Shown in pieces: positions 54,624 to 64,000 of a stretch of DNA of 64,000 bases. The translations under genes and the position numbers were made by a program. The notes beneath the pieces are model-generated. The model ran no database searches, had not been told where the DNA came from, and saw nothing but the letters and a program-made list of their open reading frames with translations. The DNA is from Phorcus lineatus (lineage: Eukaryota; Mollusca; Gastropoda; Trochida; Trochidae), in assembly GCA_921293015.1 (NCBI GenBank), contig OV121084.1, forward strand, positions 21,146,960 through 21,210,959. Direction: 5' to 3'. Every line of letters begins with the position of its first letter. Position 1 is the stretch's first letter.

Positions 54624-55450
54624 GGTTGAAGTGGGTCAGTAGGTTATCGTCTGTGTTGTTTGTCTGTTGTAAATTGTAGATAACCTATACAAGGTGACCT
54701 ATATCTGTATAACGAAATAATAAAGGCCTTAGTAAATTTGAACTTGCGCTGTCCAGTTACTGGCGGGTGCACATATAACGCTGCAGCCGATTTGGTGATA
54801 AACATTTATCAGGACTTCCGTGCGTTACAATAAATCTATATAATACAGGTTCGAGGGAAAGTATAAGAATATACTCGTCTCAAAAGTGGAGTAGGTATAG
54901 CAACTAAACTATGAAATAATAACACTCAAATTAGTTTGAATATTTAATGAAACCCTACTAAGTGTGGTAATACTGAGGAAGTAAATGATGCTCTCGCGTA
55001 GATATACAAATACGGGTAACTACCAGTTAAATCACAGAAATCAGAATTCCTACGCAAAAATACATTGTAATAACACTAGTGGTAAGAAACAATAAATTGA
55101 TACAGTGTGCACTGAAAATTACTGAATATCTAATCTTACCAGAGCAACACTAATAGATGTTTGATTTCAACTATCCCCCCACACCCCACGTGGCTGAGAT
55201 ATCCAAGTCCATCCGTCAGAGATGCGTACCAATACAAGGCCGACACTCAACTGCTCGTATCTCGCGCCACAAATCCATCGTCGCATGACCCGGCCAATCA
55301 GAAGCCTAGGCGGCTATTCACGTAATACCCAAAATAGAATATTTTATCAACTCGAAAATTTATCATTAGGTCTTTTAGCCGAGAGTCATGTTGGAATTGT
55401 TTTTATAAAGGTTTTTAAATTATCGTTTTATGTCGTCATTATCTTTACGT
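54624..55450. other. Upstream flank of the LysA-like gene
   Basis: Should contain the promoter of the minus-strand gene. No TATA box at a standard distance was obvious. The stretch 55180-55320 is more GC-rich than its surroundings. Confidence 0.4.
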
Positions 55451-55455
55451 GTAGG

Positions 55456-55562
55456 ATAAAACATAACCTGCGGGCATTATTGTAAAAGTTTGTCCGACGC
55501 CCGCGGGCAATTCCCGAGAGGAGGGCACACTTTTCAATAATGCCCACGGGCCATGTTTTATC
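55456..55562. repeat. Foldback element with about 34-bp imperfect arms
   Basis: The left arm (55456-55489, 'ataaaacataacctgcgggc...') pairs with the right arm (55529-55562, '...cacgggccatgttttat') around a GC-rich centre with 'cccgcgggc'. It is probably a MITE-like foldback sequence. Confidence 0.7.
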
Positions 55563-55920
55563 ATACTTATAAACCGACAAAAACAGCGGGGAAACAATTT
55601 TGTACTAAAATACTAAGTGTTGGACACTGTAATGAAAAGTCATTGAGAGTCGATCAAATGTGTTTTCGGTTTTGAAATGCTTCGCGCGAACGCAGCCGCG
55701 ATAGCCCTGGTATGCGTTGCACGTGCGGCCAGCATTAATCTATAGTGGTATGTTGACTTTTTCACTTTAAAATCTAAAAATCCCTAGATCGTCAAATATT
55801 TTGTAAGAATGAAAAACATATTCTTAGCCTTAGTTTACCTAAAAATGATATCAAAATATCAAACTACTCAAACTCAGACCTTGTTATAACAGAGACTAAC
55901 TTAAGGATAGGTGCACTTTT

Positions 55921-55969
55921 ACAGTGGCTCAGTAGTCAGAGCGTCGGGTTTAGGCTTCGGGAGTGTGAA
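55921..55969 (+). mobile_element. tRNA-derived SINE-like sequence, left half with A box
   Basis: Contains TGGCTCAGTAG at 55925-55935, a good RNA polymerase III A box, followed by 'tcagagcgtcggg'. The sequence is cut at 55969 by the BEL/Pao element. It continues at 61603 after the GTGAA duplication. Confidence 0.6.
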
Positions 55970-56159
55970 TGTTAAGAAGTAAAGTGTTGTTTTTTTTCTT
56001 TAGCGGATGTTTAGAATATTGGTTCCTGGGAGTTACGTCCCTTGTATACCTTCCACGATGCCACGATGTACACTGTTTTTCAACATTGAACCTGTGATGC
56101 CAACAAACGGAATGAAGCCGCTATTACCAAAATAATTTGTCCGTTTTTCCTTATTTTCA
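55970..56159 (+). repeat. BEL/Pao 5' LTR
   Basis: 190 bases beginning TGTTAAGAAG and ending TTATTTTCA. It differs from the 3' LTR by a few substitutions and small length changes in a T-rich run. Confidence 0.93.
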
Positions 56160-56176
56160 TGGTCCCGCGAGCCGGA
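56160..56176 (+). other. BEL/Pao primer-binding site, tRNA-Tyr-like
   Basis: TGGTCCCGCGAGCCGGA directly after the 5' LTR. It complements the 3' end of animal tRNA-Tyr, CCA included, at 15 of 17 positions. This identification relies on my memory of the tRNA-Tyr acceptor sequence. Confidence 0.7.
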
Positions 56177-56254
56177 TACATTACTGTGAGTGACATTAAC
56201 TGCAATTAATGAACAATTCCAAAACAGAAATTTGTGTACGTGCCGTATGCAAGC

Positions 56255-58064
56255 ATGGCAATGGCTGAATCTGATAACAATATTCATAGGAAACGTGAAA
56301 GGCGTCCTCCAGATTATCTTAAAGATTATGAAACAAACATTGAAAATGACGATTCAAGCACACATATTTCACTGTTTTCAAACATAAGTAGGCGCTCGGC
56401 GACGAGTGTATTGAGTCATCAGTCAGACAAACAAGCGTTAGCGCTAGCTTCGTTCAGGAAACGTAATGAGCTCGATGAACTAAAACGGAGGCAAACCTAA
56501 GATGAACAAGTTGATAGTTTATTGAATGAAGCCGAAAATAAGGCATTTGAGGCACAAATAAATGCAGAACGTTAATTATCAAGGGCTCGTATAGAAGAGA
56601 GAAAATCTTCTAAAGAAAGAGAAAAAAAGCCAAGCAAATTAGGGAAAGAGAGAGATATTAGAATGGCAGAAAGGAGGTTGGCTGAACTAGAACTTGTTAA
56701 TTCCATGATAGTGAATGACTCTGTACCGTCTGAAAGGCACGATACACCTCTCAATCCAGATGCCATAGAATATGTTCCCAAACTTTGTGATAAAAATCAA
56801 ACTTATATTGTTCCACAGGGATTAAGACATGTGAAATCTACACACACAATTACCTCTGCTATTTACCAGTCAGCTGGTCAACCTCTTGTTTACAATCCTG
56901 CTGTGAAAGTACCTGTCATGGACAAGCCTACTGTTGTTAACCCCCTTACGGCCAAGTCTTCTACATTGAATCATCTTGAAGACAATCCTACTACAGTGAA
57001 ATCCCTCACAGCCAAACCTACAACTGTTAACCCTCTCACGGCTCAGACCCCAAGTGTTTACACTCATATTGAAGCCCGTGGAAGTGTGCAAGTGCCGACC
57101 ATTCAGCCTCATAGTATTCTGCAACCTTCAACTCACCCAGTTATTCACTCAGTTCAATCTCAACTAGGATGTGACTCAGATGTGTCAGCCGAGGTACACC
57201 TTCCCGCTAGCCATACTGTCCCATCTCAACGAGAACCCCACTCTGCTGTGGTAGCTGATGTTGCGAATCTGAACTTTGAATCAGTGTGTAAGTAAGTGTG
57301 TCACCAGTTCTAAATGATAATCCACGTACGCCTATCACATCCACTCGAATCTCAGAACGGCCAAATGTACCTGAACTACTTCTCGCATCTTCATATGGAA
57401 TGCCAAGACCAACGTTGCCTTCATTTAGTAGTGAATCAGAGAGAGAGTTTGCGATGCTGAAAATGGCATTTGAAATTTAGTTAGTGGATCCCAAGTGTCA
57501 CAGCAATACAAATACCAGCTTTTACTTGATAGGTTAGGTGGTGCCCCAAAAAGGTTAGCTGAAGCTTATCTCTATGATTGTGACCCTTCTACACAAGCTA
57601 TGACAGCACTGCAGGAGGCATACGGACAACCCAGGCAACTCGTTCAAAGTGAGATTGGTGCTATACTGAATATGCCACCTCTGAGAATAGGAGACTATGA
57701 TGCCTTTGAGAACCTGTCACTTTCCCTTAGTACTCTTATTGGTATGCTACGCTCACTTGAAGGCTCCCATGGAAGTGAACTGACATGTGGATCACACGTT
57801 GATCGCATTCTAGGTAAGCTTCCCCCGAGTACCAGAGACAGTTTTGTTGAACATTGTATTAGTAAGGGGATATTGAAACCAGACAATTGCAAGTCCTATA
57901 CACTTCTAGACTTATCGGACTGGTTGAAGACAAAAGCCCGAGCCAAAAAGATTGCACACAAGGCGGCAACATTGTACCAAGTTCCGAAGCCATGCCGAGA
58001 TATACCCTACACCAAGAAACCACCAATCCCTACAGCTGTGTTCTCTACCAACAGCATATCATAG
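56255..58064 (+). pseudogene. BEL/Pao gag-like region
   Basis: Opens with 'MAMAESDNNIHRKRERRPPD' and a charged helical stretch. It is then broken by stops near 56500 and 56574, a frameshift near 56640, and more stops at 57293 and 57478. It contains a Pro/Thr-rich region with loose repeats of 'TVNPLTAK' type (about 56935-57050). The conserved Pao gag block runs from 57495 to 58064: 'QYKYQLLLDRLGGAPKRLAE', 'YGQPRQLVQSEIGAI', 'HVDRILGKLPPSTRDSFVEH'. It is the structural protein precursor, inactivated. Confidence 0.85.
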
Positions 58065-58099
58065 AGAAATCAGACACTGTCTTCAAGTTCTCCATACAG

Positions 58100-58380
58100 A
58101 AAACTCGAAAGAACTGGGTACTGTGCGTTTTGTAATTGAAGTAATCACCATATCACTAACTGCAATGATTTTAAACGGCTCTCTGCTGAAGAAGTTAGGA
58201 AATGGATGAGAGATAACAACCGTTGTTCTGCATGCGCAAGGAGACATAAGCTTAGGGAATGTAACCTCCAGAAACCCTGCTCTTTATGCAACAAACTGCA
58301 TCTCTCCATACTCCATGAAGCCAATACAGTCCGAGACCAAACAAACGTCAAGCAATTCTTTGTAGACCAACCAAACAATC
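58100..58380 (+). pseudogene. BEL/Pao zinc-knuckle (nucleocapsid-like) region
   Basis: Reads 'YCAFCN', a stop, then 'SNHHITNCNDFKRLSAEEVR', 'KWMRDNNRCSACARRHKLRE' and 'CNLQKPCSLCNKLHLSILHE', giving Cys/His clusters of the CxxC-H-C kind. It leads into the start of a retropepsin-like domain ('VMLKIVPVYIHG') at about 58385. Confidence 0.8.
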
Positions 58381-59178
58381 CAGTTATGCTTAAAATAGTA
58401 CCAGTTTACATCCATGGACTTGTTCCATCAAGTGCGTCTTCTCCCAGAGGACCAAACAACTGTATGATTCATTTGGCGACATATGAATAGTGACAAAGCT
58501 CCAACAATATACCAATGGCAAGTATTGCCCTTTGGGACAACATGCAGTCCCTGCTGTGCCACATTTGCCCTGATGACGCATGCTCGTGACGCCGAACAGC
58601 AGTGTCCGGAAGTGACAAGGTGTGTCAATGAAGCATTTTATGTTGACAATTGTCTTGATAGTCTGAATGATCCTTGTGAAGCCAAATCTCTTGTGATGAA
58701 CCTTCGGAGAGTTCTCGCTGAAGGAGGATTTAATATTCGACAGTGGGCTTGTAATGATCCAGATGTACTCTCCGACTTGCCCCCTGAGGCAAAATCAACA
58801 ACCTTCGAACTTTGGTCAACCCTTGACCAAGGAGACGTCAATGAAGCAGCCCTAGGACTGTACTGGAAGTGTGATACAGACACTCTTGCCTATCGACATC
58901 GACCTGTGAACTATGAGACGTTGAACATGAGAGCAGTCTACCAAATCCTGGCCACACAGTATGACCCCATTGGTTACCTCACACCATTTACCGCACGTGC
59001 CAAGATCATCATAAAAGATATGTGGAAGGGTAAGGCAGGCTGGTAAGAAGAGATCACCTGACAAAGCCTCAGAAACCAGTTTACCCAATGGGAATCAGAA
59101 CTTGATGAGATCCCCAATGTCTGTCTCAACAGGTGCTACATTCCATCCTCTTTTAAGACCATCAACATTCATCAACAG
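58381..59178 (+). pseudogene. BEL/Pao protease start fused to reverse transcriptase end
   Basis: After the first dozen protease residues, an internal deletion leads to the end of the reverse transcriptase: 'NSDKAPTIYQWQVLPFGTTC', 'NEAFYVDNCLDSL' (a YVDN version of the catalytic YVDD), 'AEGGFNIRQWACND' and 'ATQYDPIGYLTPFTARAKII'. In-frame stops occur at 59044-59046 and shortly after. The catalytic Asp of the protease and the first half of the polymerase are gone. Confidence 0.85.
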
Positions 59179-61170
59179 TTGCATGTATTCTGCGATGCCT
59201 CTGAACACATCTATGGCTCAGTTGCTTATCTCAGGATTGATGTTCATGTCAGCTTCGTATCTGCACGAAGCCGCGTAGCACCAAAGAAACAGCTCTCAAT
59301 GCCCAGACTTGAACTGTGTGCTGCCCTTACAGGTGCCCAGCTTTCAAACTCTTTGAATCGTGAGTTGGGTCTCTCCCCCACCGAAACCTTCTTTTGGAGT
59401 GACTCAACAACAGTTCTCACCTGGTTAAAGTCTGACTCGTGTCGCTATAAGGTTTTTGTTGGCACAAGGGTATCCGAAATCCAGTCCCTTACCCCAGTTG
59501 ATAGCTGGCATTACGTCAATACAAAACAAAACCCTGCTGATGATTTGACACGAGGGAAATCGCTCAGAGAGTTATGTGAAGAATCCCAGTGGCGTAGTGG
59601 ACAATCTTTCCTGATACAAAATCCTGAACAATGGCCATCAGCGGGGACCCTTCTCCAAGTGACGGACATGTCTGACACTGAACCTGAACTGCGTAAAACA
59701 ACAATTTTGTTCCATACTGATGTGATAAGCCTTCCAGATCCTACCAAGTACAACACCTTTGATGACTTGGTGAATGCATACATCGAGTGTGTTGACGGGG
59801 CGGCCGAGAGACCTATCTCTGATGTTGAGGCGATGCTCTTTCATAGAGTCCAGGAGGAGTGCTTTCCTGATGAAGTTAAGGCTCTCAAAGCAAAAAAGCC
59901 AGTGCTGTCGACCAGTAGGTTGTTGGGGTTAGCACCAGATTATGACTTTGACTCACACCTAATCCGGGTAGGAGGTAGGCTCAGAGAAGCCGAGGCCATT
60001 CCTGAGAATGTGAAACACCCAGTTGTGCTTGATCCAAACCACCAGATCACCAAATTGTTAATTAAGCGATATGATGAGATGCTCAAACACTATGGACCTG
60101 AGAGACTGTTAGCCGAGATCCACAGGGAATTCTGGATCCTTCGAGGCCGTGAAGCTAATACGAAACACCAAAGGGAATGTCTTGAGTGTCAAAGACTTCG
60201 TGCGACGCCTAAGCTACCTAAGATGGCAGATCTACCCAAGGCCAGACTGAGACTGTACAAGCCTGCTTTCTATTCGACCGGTGTTGACTGCTTTGGTCCA
60301 ATGTGGGTGAAGGTTGGGCGGAGGCAGGAGAAACGTTGGGGAATTGTGCAATTTAAGTGCATGACGACAAGAGCAGTGTACCTAGACTTACTTGAAAACA
60401 TGGATGCCGATGCTTTCCTTATGAGTGTGCGGAGGTTTGTATCCCACAGAGGAAAACCACACGAGATCTTATCAGACTGTGGTACTAACTTCAAGGGAGG
60501 TGAATCTGAACTGATGGAGGCCTTGGAAGCTATGAACCCCACGATCCGTGATCAGCTGACACCCTTTAAGATCATATTTAAGTACAATCCACCTTATGCA
60601 CCACACTTCGGTGCAGTGTGGGAAAGGGAAGTTCGATCGGTAAAGCAAGGCCTTAAGGCTGTCCTTGGAGCTCAGACAGTGACAGAACCAGTCCTCAGAA
60701 CAGTACTGTCAGAAATTTGTTCAATTTTGAACTCTAAGCCCCTCGGCTATGTCTCCAGCGATGTTGCCGATATTGACCCAGTGACACCAAACTCTCTATT
60801 GATCGGAAGACCAGATACCTCACTTCCCCAAGTGGTCTACCCAGAAGACGAGCTCTTTGGTAGAAGACGTTGGCGACACTGCCAAGTGTTAGCTGACCAG
60901 TTCTGGAAGGCCTTCATCCGACGATACCTTCCTAATCTTCAACCACGTGCCAAATGGCACAGAGATCAAGACCGCATCTCTGTGGACGATGTAGTGATGA
61001 TTATGGACCCACAGCAGATTCAAGCCAATTGGCTCGTTGGACGAGTGACGGAAGCTCCCAACAGCTTGGATGGGAAAGTTCGAGCCGCGAGAGTGTGTGT
61101 TGAAGAGCACACGTACCTGAGACCAGTGTCCCGCCTTGTGAAGCTGCCAAATATGAATGATACTGACTGA
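59179..61170 (+). CDS. BEL/Pao RNase H and integrase, open 663-codon frame
   Basis: Residues 1-125 are the RNase H-like domain, with Asp6 ('VFCDASEH'), Glu45 ('PRLELCAAL'), Asp75 ('FWSDSTTVLTWL') and Asp121/122 ('NPADDLTRG'). Residues about 280-340 are the integrase zinc-binding region ('MLKHYGPERLLAEIHREFW', 'ECLECQRL'). The integrase core follows with Asp370 ('GVDCFGPMWV'), Asp433 ('LSDCGTNFKG') and Glu482 ('GAVWEREVRSVK'). A C-terminal part ends 'YLRPVSRLVKL'. No stops occur. It is the downstream part of a polyprotein, not an independent gene; the ATG at 59179 is internal, and similarity continues upstream through two stops. Confidence 0.9.
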   Translation: MHVFCDASEHIYGSVAYLRIDVHVSFVSARSRVAPKKQLSMPRLELCAALTGAQLSNSLNRELGLSPTETFFWSDSTTVLTWLKSDSCRYKVFVGTRVSEIQSLTPVDSWHYVNTKQNPADDLTRGKSLRELCEESQWRSGQSFLIQNPEQWPSAGTLLQVTDMSDTEPELRKTTILFHTDVISLPDPTKYNTFDDLVNAYIECVDGAAERPISDVEAMLFHRVQEECFPDEVKALKAKKPVLSTSRLLGLAPDYDFDSHLIRVGGRLREAEAIPENVKHPVVLDPNHQITKLLIKRYDEMLKHYGPERLLAEIHREFWILRGREANTKHQRECLECQRLRATPKLPKMADLPKARLRLYKPAFYSTGVDCFGPMWVKVGRRQEKRWGIVQFKCMTTRAVYLDLLENMDADAFLMSVRRFVSHRGKPHEILSDCGTNFKGGESELMEALEAMNPTIRDQLTPFKIIFKYNPPYAPHFGAVWEREVRSVKQGLKAVLGAQTVTEPVLRTVLSEICSILNSKPLGYVSSDVADIDPVTPNSLLIGRPDTSLPQVVYPEDELFGRRRWRHCQVLADQFWKAFIRRYLPNLQPRAKWHRDQDRISVDDVVMIMDPQQIQANWLVGRVTEAPNSLDGKVRAARVCVEEHTYLRPVSRLVKLPNMNDTD

Positions 61171-61411
61171 TAATACTCACATGATTGTGTCCATGAACTG
61201 TGTTTGAATCATGTGCTACCGAGTTCTAAAGCCTCTAATTTACAACCCCTAGTTTCTTTATTCAGTGTTCTGATGCGATGGAGTTAGTATATATTCAAAG
61301 ACTTTAAACGTTCTTACAAAGAATTCTCACACGAAGGTCCTGCTTAATTTGTATGTCTGATATTTTTGGTAACTTGCAAATTTTGAAAGGATTTCAAAAT
61401 TTGGGGGCGGC

Positions 61412-61602
61412 TGTTAAGAAGTAAAGTTTGTTCTCTTTTTCTTTAGCGGATGTTTAGAATATTAGTTCCTGGGAGTTACGTCCCTTGTATACATTCCACG
61501 ATGCCACGATGTACACTGTTTTTCAACATTGAACCTGTGATGCCAACAAACGGAATGAAGCCGCTATTACCAAATTAATTTGTCCGTTTTTCCTTATTTT
61601 CA
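61412..61602 (+). repeat. BEL/Pao 3' LTR
   Basis: 191 bases, preceded by a G-rich tract ('tttgggggcggc') that can serve as polypurine tract. Nearly identical to the 5' LTR. Confidence 0.93.
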
Positions 61603-61645
61603 GTGAACGTTGCGGGTTCGTGACGGCATATCGCAACAGACAGTC
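61603..61645 (+). mobile_element. tRNA-derived SINE-like sequence, right half with B box
   Basis: Starts with the duplicated GTGAA and contains GGTTCG at 61615-61620 (B box core). With the retroelement removed, A and B boxes are about 41 bases apart, normal for a tRNA-like promoter. The extent of the SINE body beyond here is not known. Confidence 0.55.
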
Positions 61646-61838
61646 GCAGATGGGAGCACATATATTGTGCTATTTTTCAAAAGTATTAGTAAGTTTGCAC
61701 TTTTACTTTTACTCCCAAAAAAACCAATTATACCATCGGAAAATAAGGTAGGAATTCTCCCATTCATTTATAGAATTTAATATCTAATCCGCTAAGTATT
61801 TGTGAAGAATGTCAGTACATAGAGATTATTACCCGTCT

Positions 61839-61928
61839 AAGTGTGTCATATGATATATACGAAACGAGTGTCAAATGTTGTAATACAACATTTTGACACG
61901 AGTTTCGTATATATCATATGACACACTT
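61839..61928. repeat. 90-bp near-perfect palindrome
   Basis: The left arm begins AAGTGTGTCATATGATATAT and the right arm ends with its complement. The centre is 'tgttgtaatacaaca'. A half copy occurs at about 63067-63101 inside the next element. It would form a strong hairpin or cruciform. Confidence 0.9.
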
Positions 61929-61989
61929 GCGAGTGTAATAATTTTTCTATTATCCATTAAATTTTTGTTAGAATTCCCCCGAAAACGAT

Positions 61990-62725
61990 GAAGTTAGCTT
62001 ACGAAACGAATGAAGTACAAACTAGGTCATTGCGCACTGATACTTTACGGCGAGGTCAGTGACAAGAAATAGTGCAAAATTAAGTGTCTAGTTTCCGTCT
62101 ATAGAGAAAAAAATACTTGGAAAATAACGAAAGTTTATGCCCTTTTGCTACCAGTTGCTACGTTTAGTAAGTAATATACCGACACTGCTTTCATAAATAG
62201 CGAAACTTTATATCGCTGTGGAAAGATAAAAGTTAGCATAGTAGTGACGCGCCCATTTTAAATTGTTGATCGACGTTCATAAGCAAGATCGCTAGAATGA
62301 GTTATTCAGCTGAAGATAAATGACGGAAAGAGTTGAAATTCAATTCTACATGTTTAATAACTTTGAACATGAATATGGCATCAACGACGAAACGTTAGTG
62401 TTCACAAAGGAATTTATTCGACAGGTCCATAGGACGTTAGATTCTCCGTCATTTGGCTTGAGGCGATATACACATACCGGCACTCGGCCAGATAGTGATG
62501 TTGAGTAAAACTCTCAAACGATATCGAGGAATTTGTTCGATTGTACATGCTTCCTTACGAATCACGAATTACGAATCTAATTTACGCCTTAAAACAATAA
62601 TGTAATAGCTACATGTATTAAACTGCTTGTGCAAGTATATATTTTCATTACTATGTATGGACCATGTTGTACTTAGGGCCGATGGCCCACACCTTTGTAC
62701 TGAAATAAAGAAATGAATCACAAAC
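61990..62725 (+). other. Unassigned sequence with a short ORF and LINE-like 3' tail
   Basis: A 62-codon frame at 62320-62508 ('MTERVEIQFYMFNNFEHEYG...') is not recognised. It is followed by 'gtacttagggccgatggccc', 'acacctttgtactgaaataa' and 'agaaatgaatc' (about 62660-62718). That resembles the 'ggccttatggccgg' tail after 1870-2370, so this may be the 3' end of a LINE or a host transcript. Confidence 0.35.
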
Positions 62726-62757
62726 ACATTAAAACTTTTAAGTGGCTGAATTACTAT

Positions 62758-63551
62758 TATTACCCATATGGTTATTCATAAGCGGTGACATATTTTCAAT
62801 ATGAGCACATGTGCACATATCACTTTTGCCTAGCAACGATTGTCTAAGCGCGAGTTACCGTATTTCGTCGTCTGTGACGTCATAAAACTATTGTCCGTGA
62901 CGTCACTGTAGCAGGCCGTCGCAAGGGAAGGAGGCCGTTTTCTGAATATTTCCATGCTTTTGAAATGGAATAGAATCGGTAATAAAGAAATTATTATCCT
63001 CGGAAGTGTGAAACTTGTGCGAATTTGTGTATAACCCTCGCTCTCGCTCGGGTAATACAAAAATTTACACTCGTTTCGTAAAAGTCATATGACACACTTC
63101 CTCGGGTAGGGTATGTCAATCACCCTACCTGAAGCTTTTAGCCGTCTATTTCAACAAGAGAGTTGACAGGCGAAAACGTCGCCATATTGTCGGCTAGCTG
63201 CTACGTAAACTTGTGAACATTTTACAATTAGAATTTTGCAGGAAACTTGGAAAATAACGTATACAAAGTTCATATTTGTTGACGTTGGTTTATTTAGTGA
63301 CAATTAATGAATATAGAGTGCGTTAATATTGTTGTTACGACTCCCGACTTGAAATCTCGTCTCATCGAGATTGAAAACTTGAATGAAGTTTACGCTACGT
63401 AGTAAACATTTATGAATGAAGAAAGTAGTCCTTCGTCTCGTTCAGAGGTCAAGGTCATATTTCAACCAATCATCTACGCCAAAAGTGATATGCGCACATG
63501 TGCTCGTATCGAAAATATTAACTCGCTTATCATCAACCATATGGATAATAA
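62758..63551. mobile_element. Non-autonomous TIR element, about 0.8 kb
   Basis: Imperfect inverted repeats of about 72 bases: the left (62758-62830) contains 'cccatatggttattcataag' and 'gagcacatgtgcacatatca'; the right (63479-63551) is the complement at roughly 80 percent. There is no coding capacity. It contains a half copy of the palindrome at 61839-61928. The transposase family is unknown. Confidence 0.7.
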
Positions 63552-63696
63552 ATGTTATTATGTTATGTTTTGAGACGTTGGTTACTCTTTTTCGCGAAGT
63601 TTTGAAGGTTGTCTAGTAGTTTGAATGACTAAAACATTCTCTTTCATTTATCAATCCAATCAACAACAAGAGTATACGACTTCTATCTATAGATTA

Positions 63697-63966
63697 TTAC
63701 CCCCGCACATTCAAGTGCGCTAAGGTCGGGGGACCATTCTCGTGCACATTTACATAGTATTTATTTACAGTGTCTGGACAATGAAGCCATTTAACATAAA
63801 GCTGTTTATGAGATCCTTTTCCTTTCGTCTTCAGTACAGTCTCTACCTTCCATTCATCATCCTCTCTGCTACCTTTGAAGTTCAGATTGCTAGAAGGTAC
63901 TTCGAATCGCCTCACCATCATAGTCCTTGACTCTGTACAGGGGAAATCCACCCCGTAGTATTTCAA
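63697..63966 (-). pseudogene. Possible chromodomain-type C-terminus of a transposon integrase protein
   Basis: The minus-strand frame includes 'EWKVETVLKTKGKGSHKQLY' and 'VKWLHCP', which looks like the first strands of a chromodomain (ExExVL...YxVKWxxxP). In animal genomes such a domain often ends integrase-like proteins of Maverick, Ginger or similar elements. The expected aromatic residues after 'HCPDTVN' are not convincing, and the window ends near the start of the frame. Confidence 0.35.
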
Positions 63967-64000
63967 GGGTATATGGAGAATATTACATATATATATAAAT

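Larger units (their letters stand above)
55970..61602 (+). mobile_element. BEL/Pao LTR retrotransposon with both LTRs and GTGAA target duplication
   Basis: LTRs at 55970-56159 and 61412-61602 both run TGTTAAG...TTTTCA. The 5-bp duplication GTGAA is at 55965-55969 and 61603-61607. Order: LTR, primer site, gag-like region, zinc knuckles, protease start, reverse transcriptase end, RNase H, integrase, LTR. This domain order and the protein wording are those of the Pao branch. Protease and most of the reverse transcriptase are deleted, and gag carries stops and frameshifts. The element is incapable of autonomous movement, although its integrase frame is open. Confidence 0.95.

Overview
This 64 kb window is animal nuclear DNA. 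It is visibly AT-rich, contains spliceosomal introns, and is filled with many families of degraded retrotransposons and DNA transposons. CR1/L2-like, L1/Tx1-like and RNase H-bearing LINEs, a Penelope-like element, BEL/Pao, Tc1/mariner, and repeats ending in a GCGGCGTTAAACA plus CTCACTCA tail together suggest a lophotrochozoan. A mollusc, probably a gastropod, is my best guess; this is inference from repeat content, not proof.

One host gene is well supported. On the minus strand, three exons (54123-54623, 48820-48986, 39897-40035) join in perfect phase into 269 codons of a fold-type III PLP decarboxylase of the diaminopimelate decarboxylase (LysA) type. Its C-terminal exons are not found here. 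Intron 1 (5.1 kb) and intron 2 (8.8 kb) are packed with transposon debris.

Layout. 1-4.4 kb: LINE fragments, including a CR1-like copy with two internal deletions and a degenerate 2A-like peptide. 4.9-8.6 kb: a rearranged Penelope-like element, bounded by a perfect 46-bp inverted repeat and containing a four-copy 81-bp in-frame coding repeat. 9.5-10.3 kb: a LINE ORF1 with one nonsense codon. 11.6-16.9 kb: a CR1-like LINE interrupted by a 5'-truncated L1/Tx1-like LINE with 13-bp target duplications; the two read as one chimeric 609-codon frame. 21.4-31.6 kb: a nest in which one CR1-like copy carries a Tc1 element and a second TIR element, and another CR1-like copy has landed inside the endonuclease of a different LINE family ('LINE-B') with a 14-bp target duplication. 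32.9-38.1 kb: a nearly full-length LINE-B copy. 39.1-39.7 kb: an RNase H-type LINE end. 39.9-54.6 kb: the decarboxylase gene, whose second intron holds an apparently intact Tc1-like transposon (46638-48498, 343-codon transposase). 55.9-61.6 kb: a complete-ended BEL/Pao retrotransposon (190/191-bp LTRs, GTGAA target duplication, tRNA-Tyr-like primer site) inserted between the A and B boxes of a tRNA-derived SINE-like sequence. 61.8-64 kb: palindromes, a TIR element and a possible chromodomain fragment at the edge.

Almost every coding stretch is therefore a transposon relic. The points of most biological interest are the intron-bearing LysA-type gene, the intact Tc1 copy inside it, and several nested insertions whose target duplications fix their relative age. 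No CRISPR array, rRNA or intact tRNA gene was seen.
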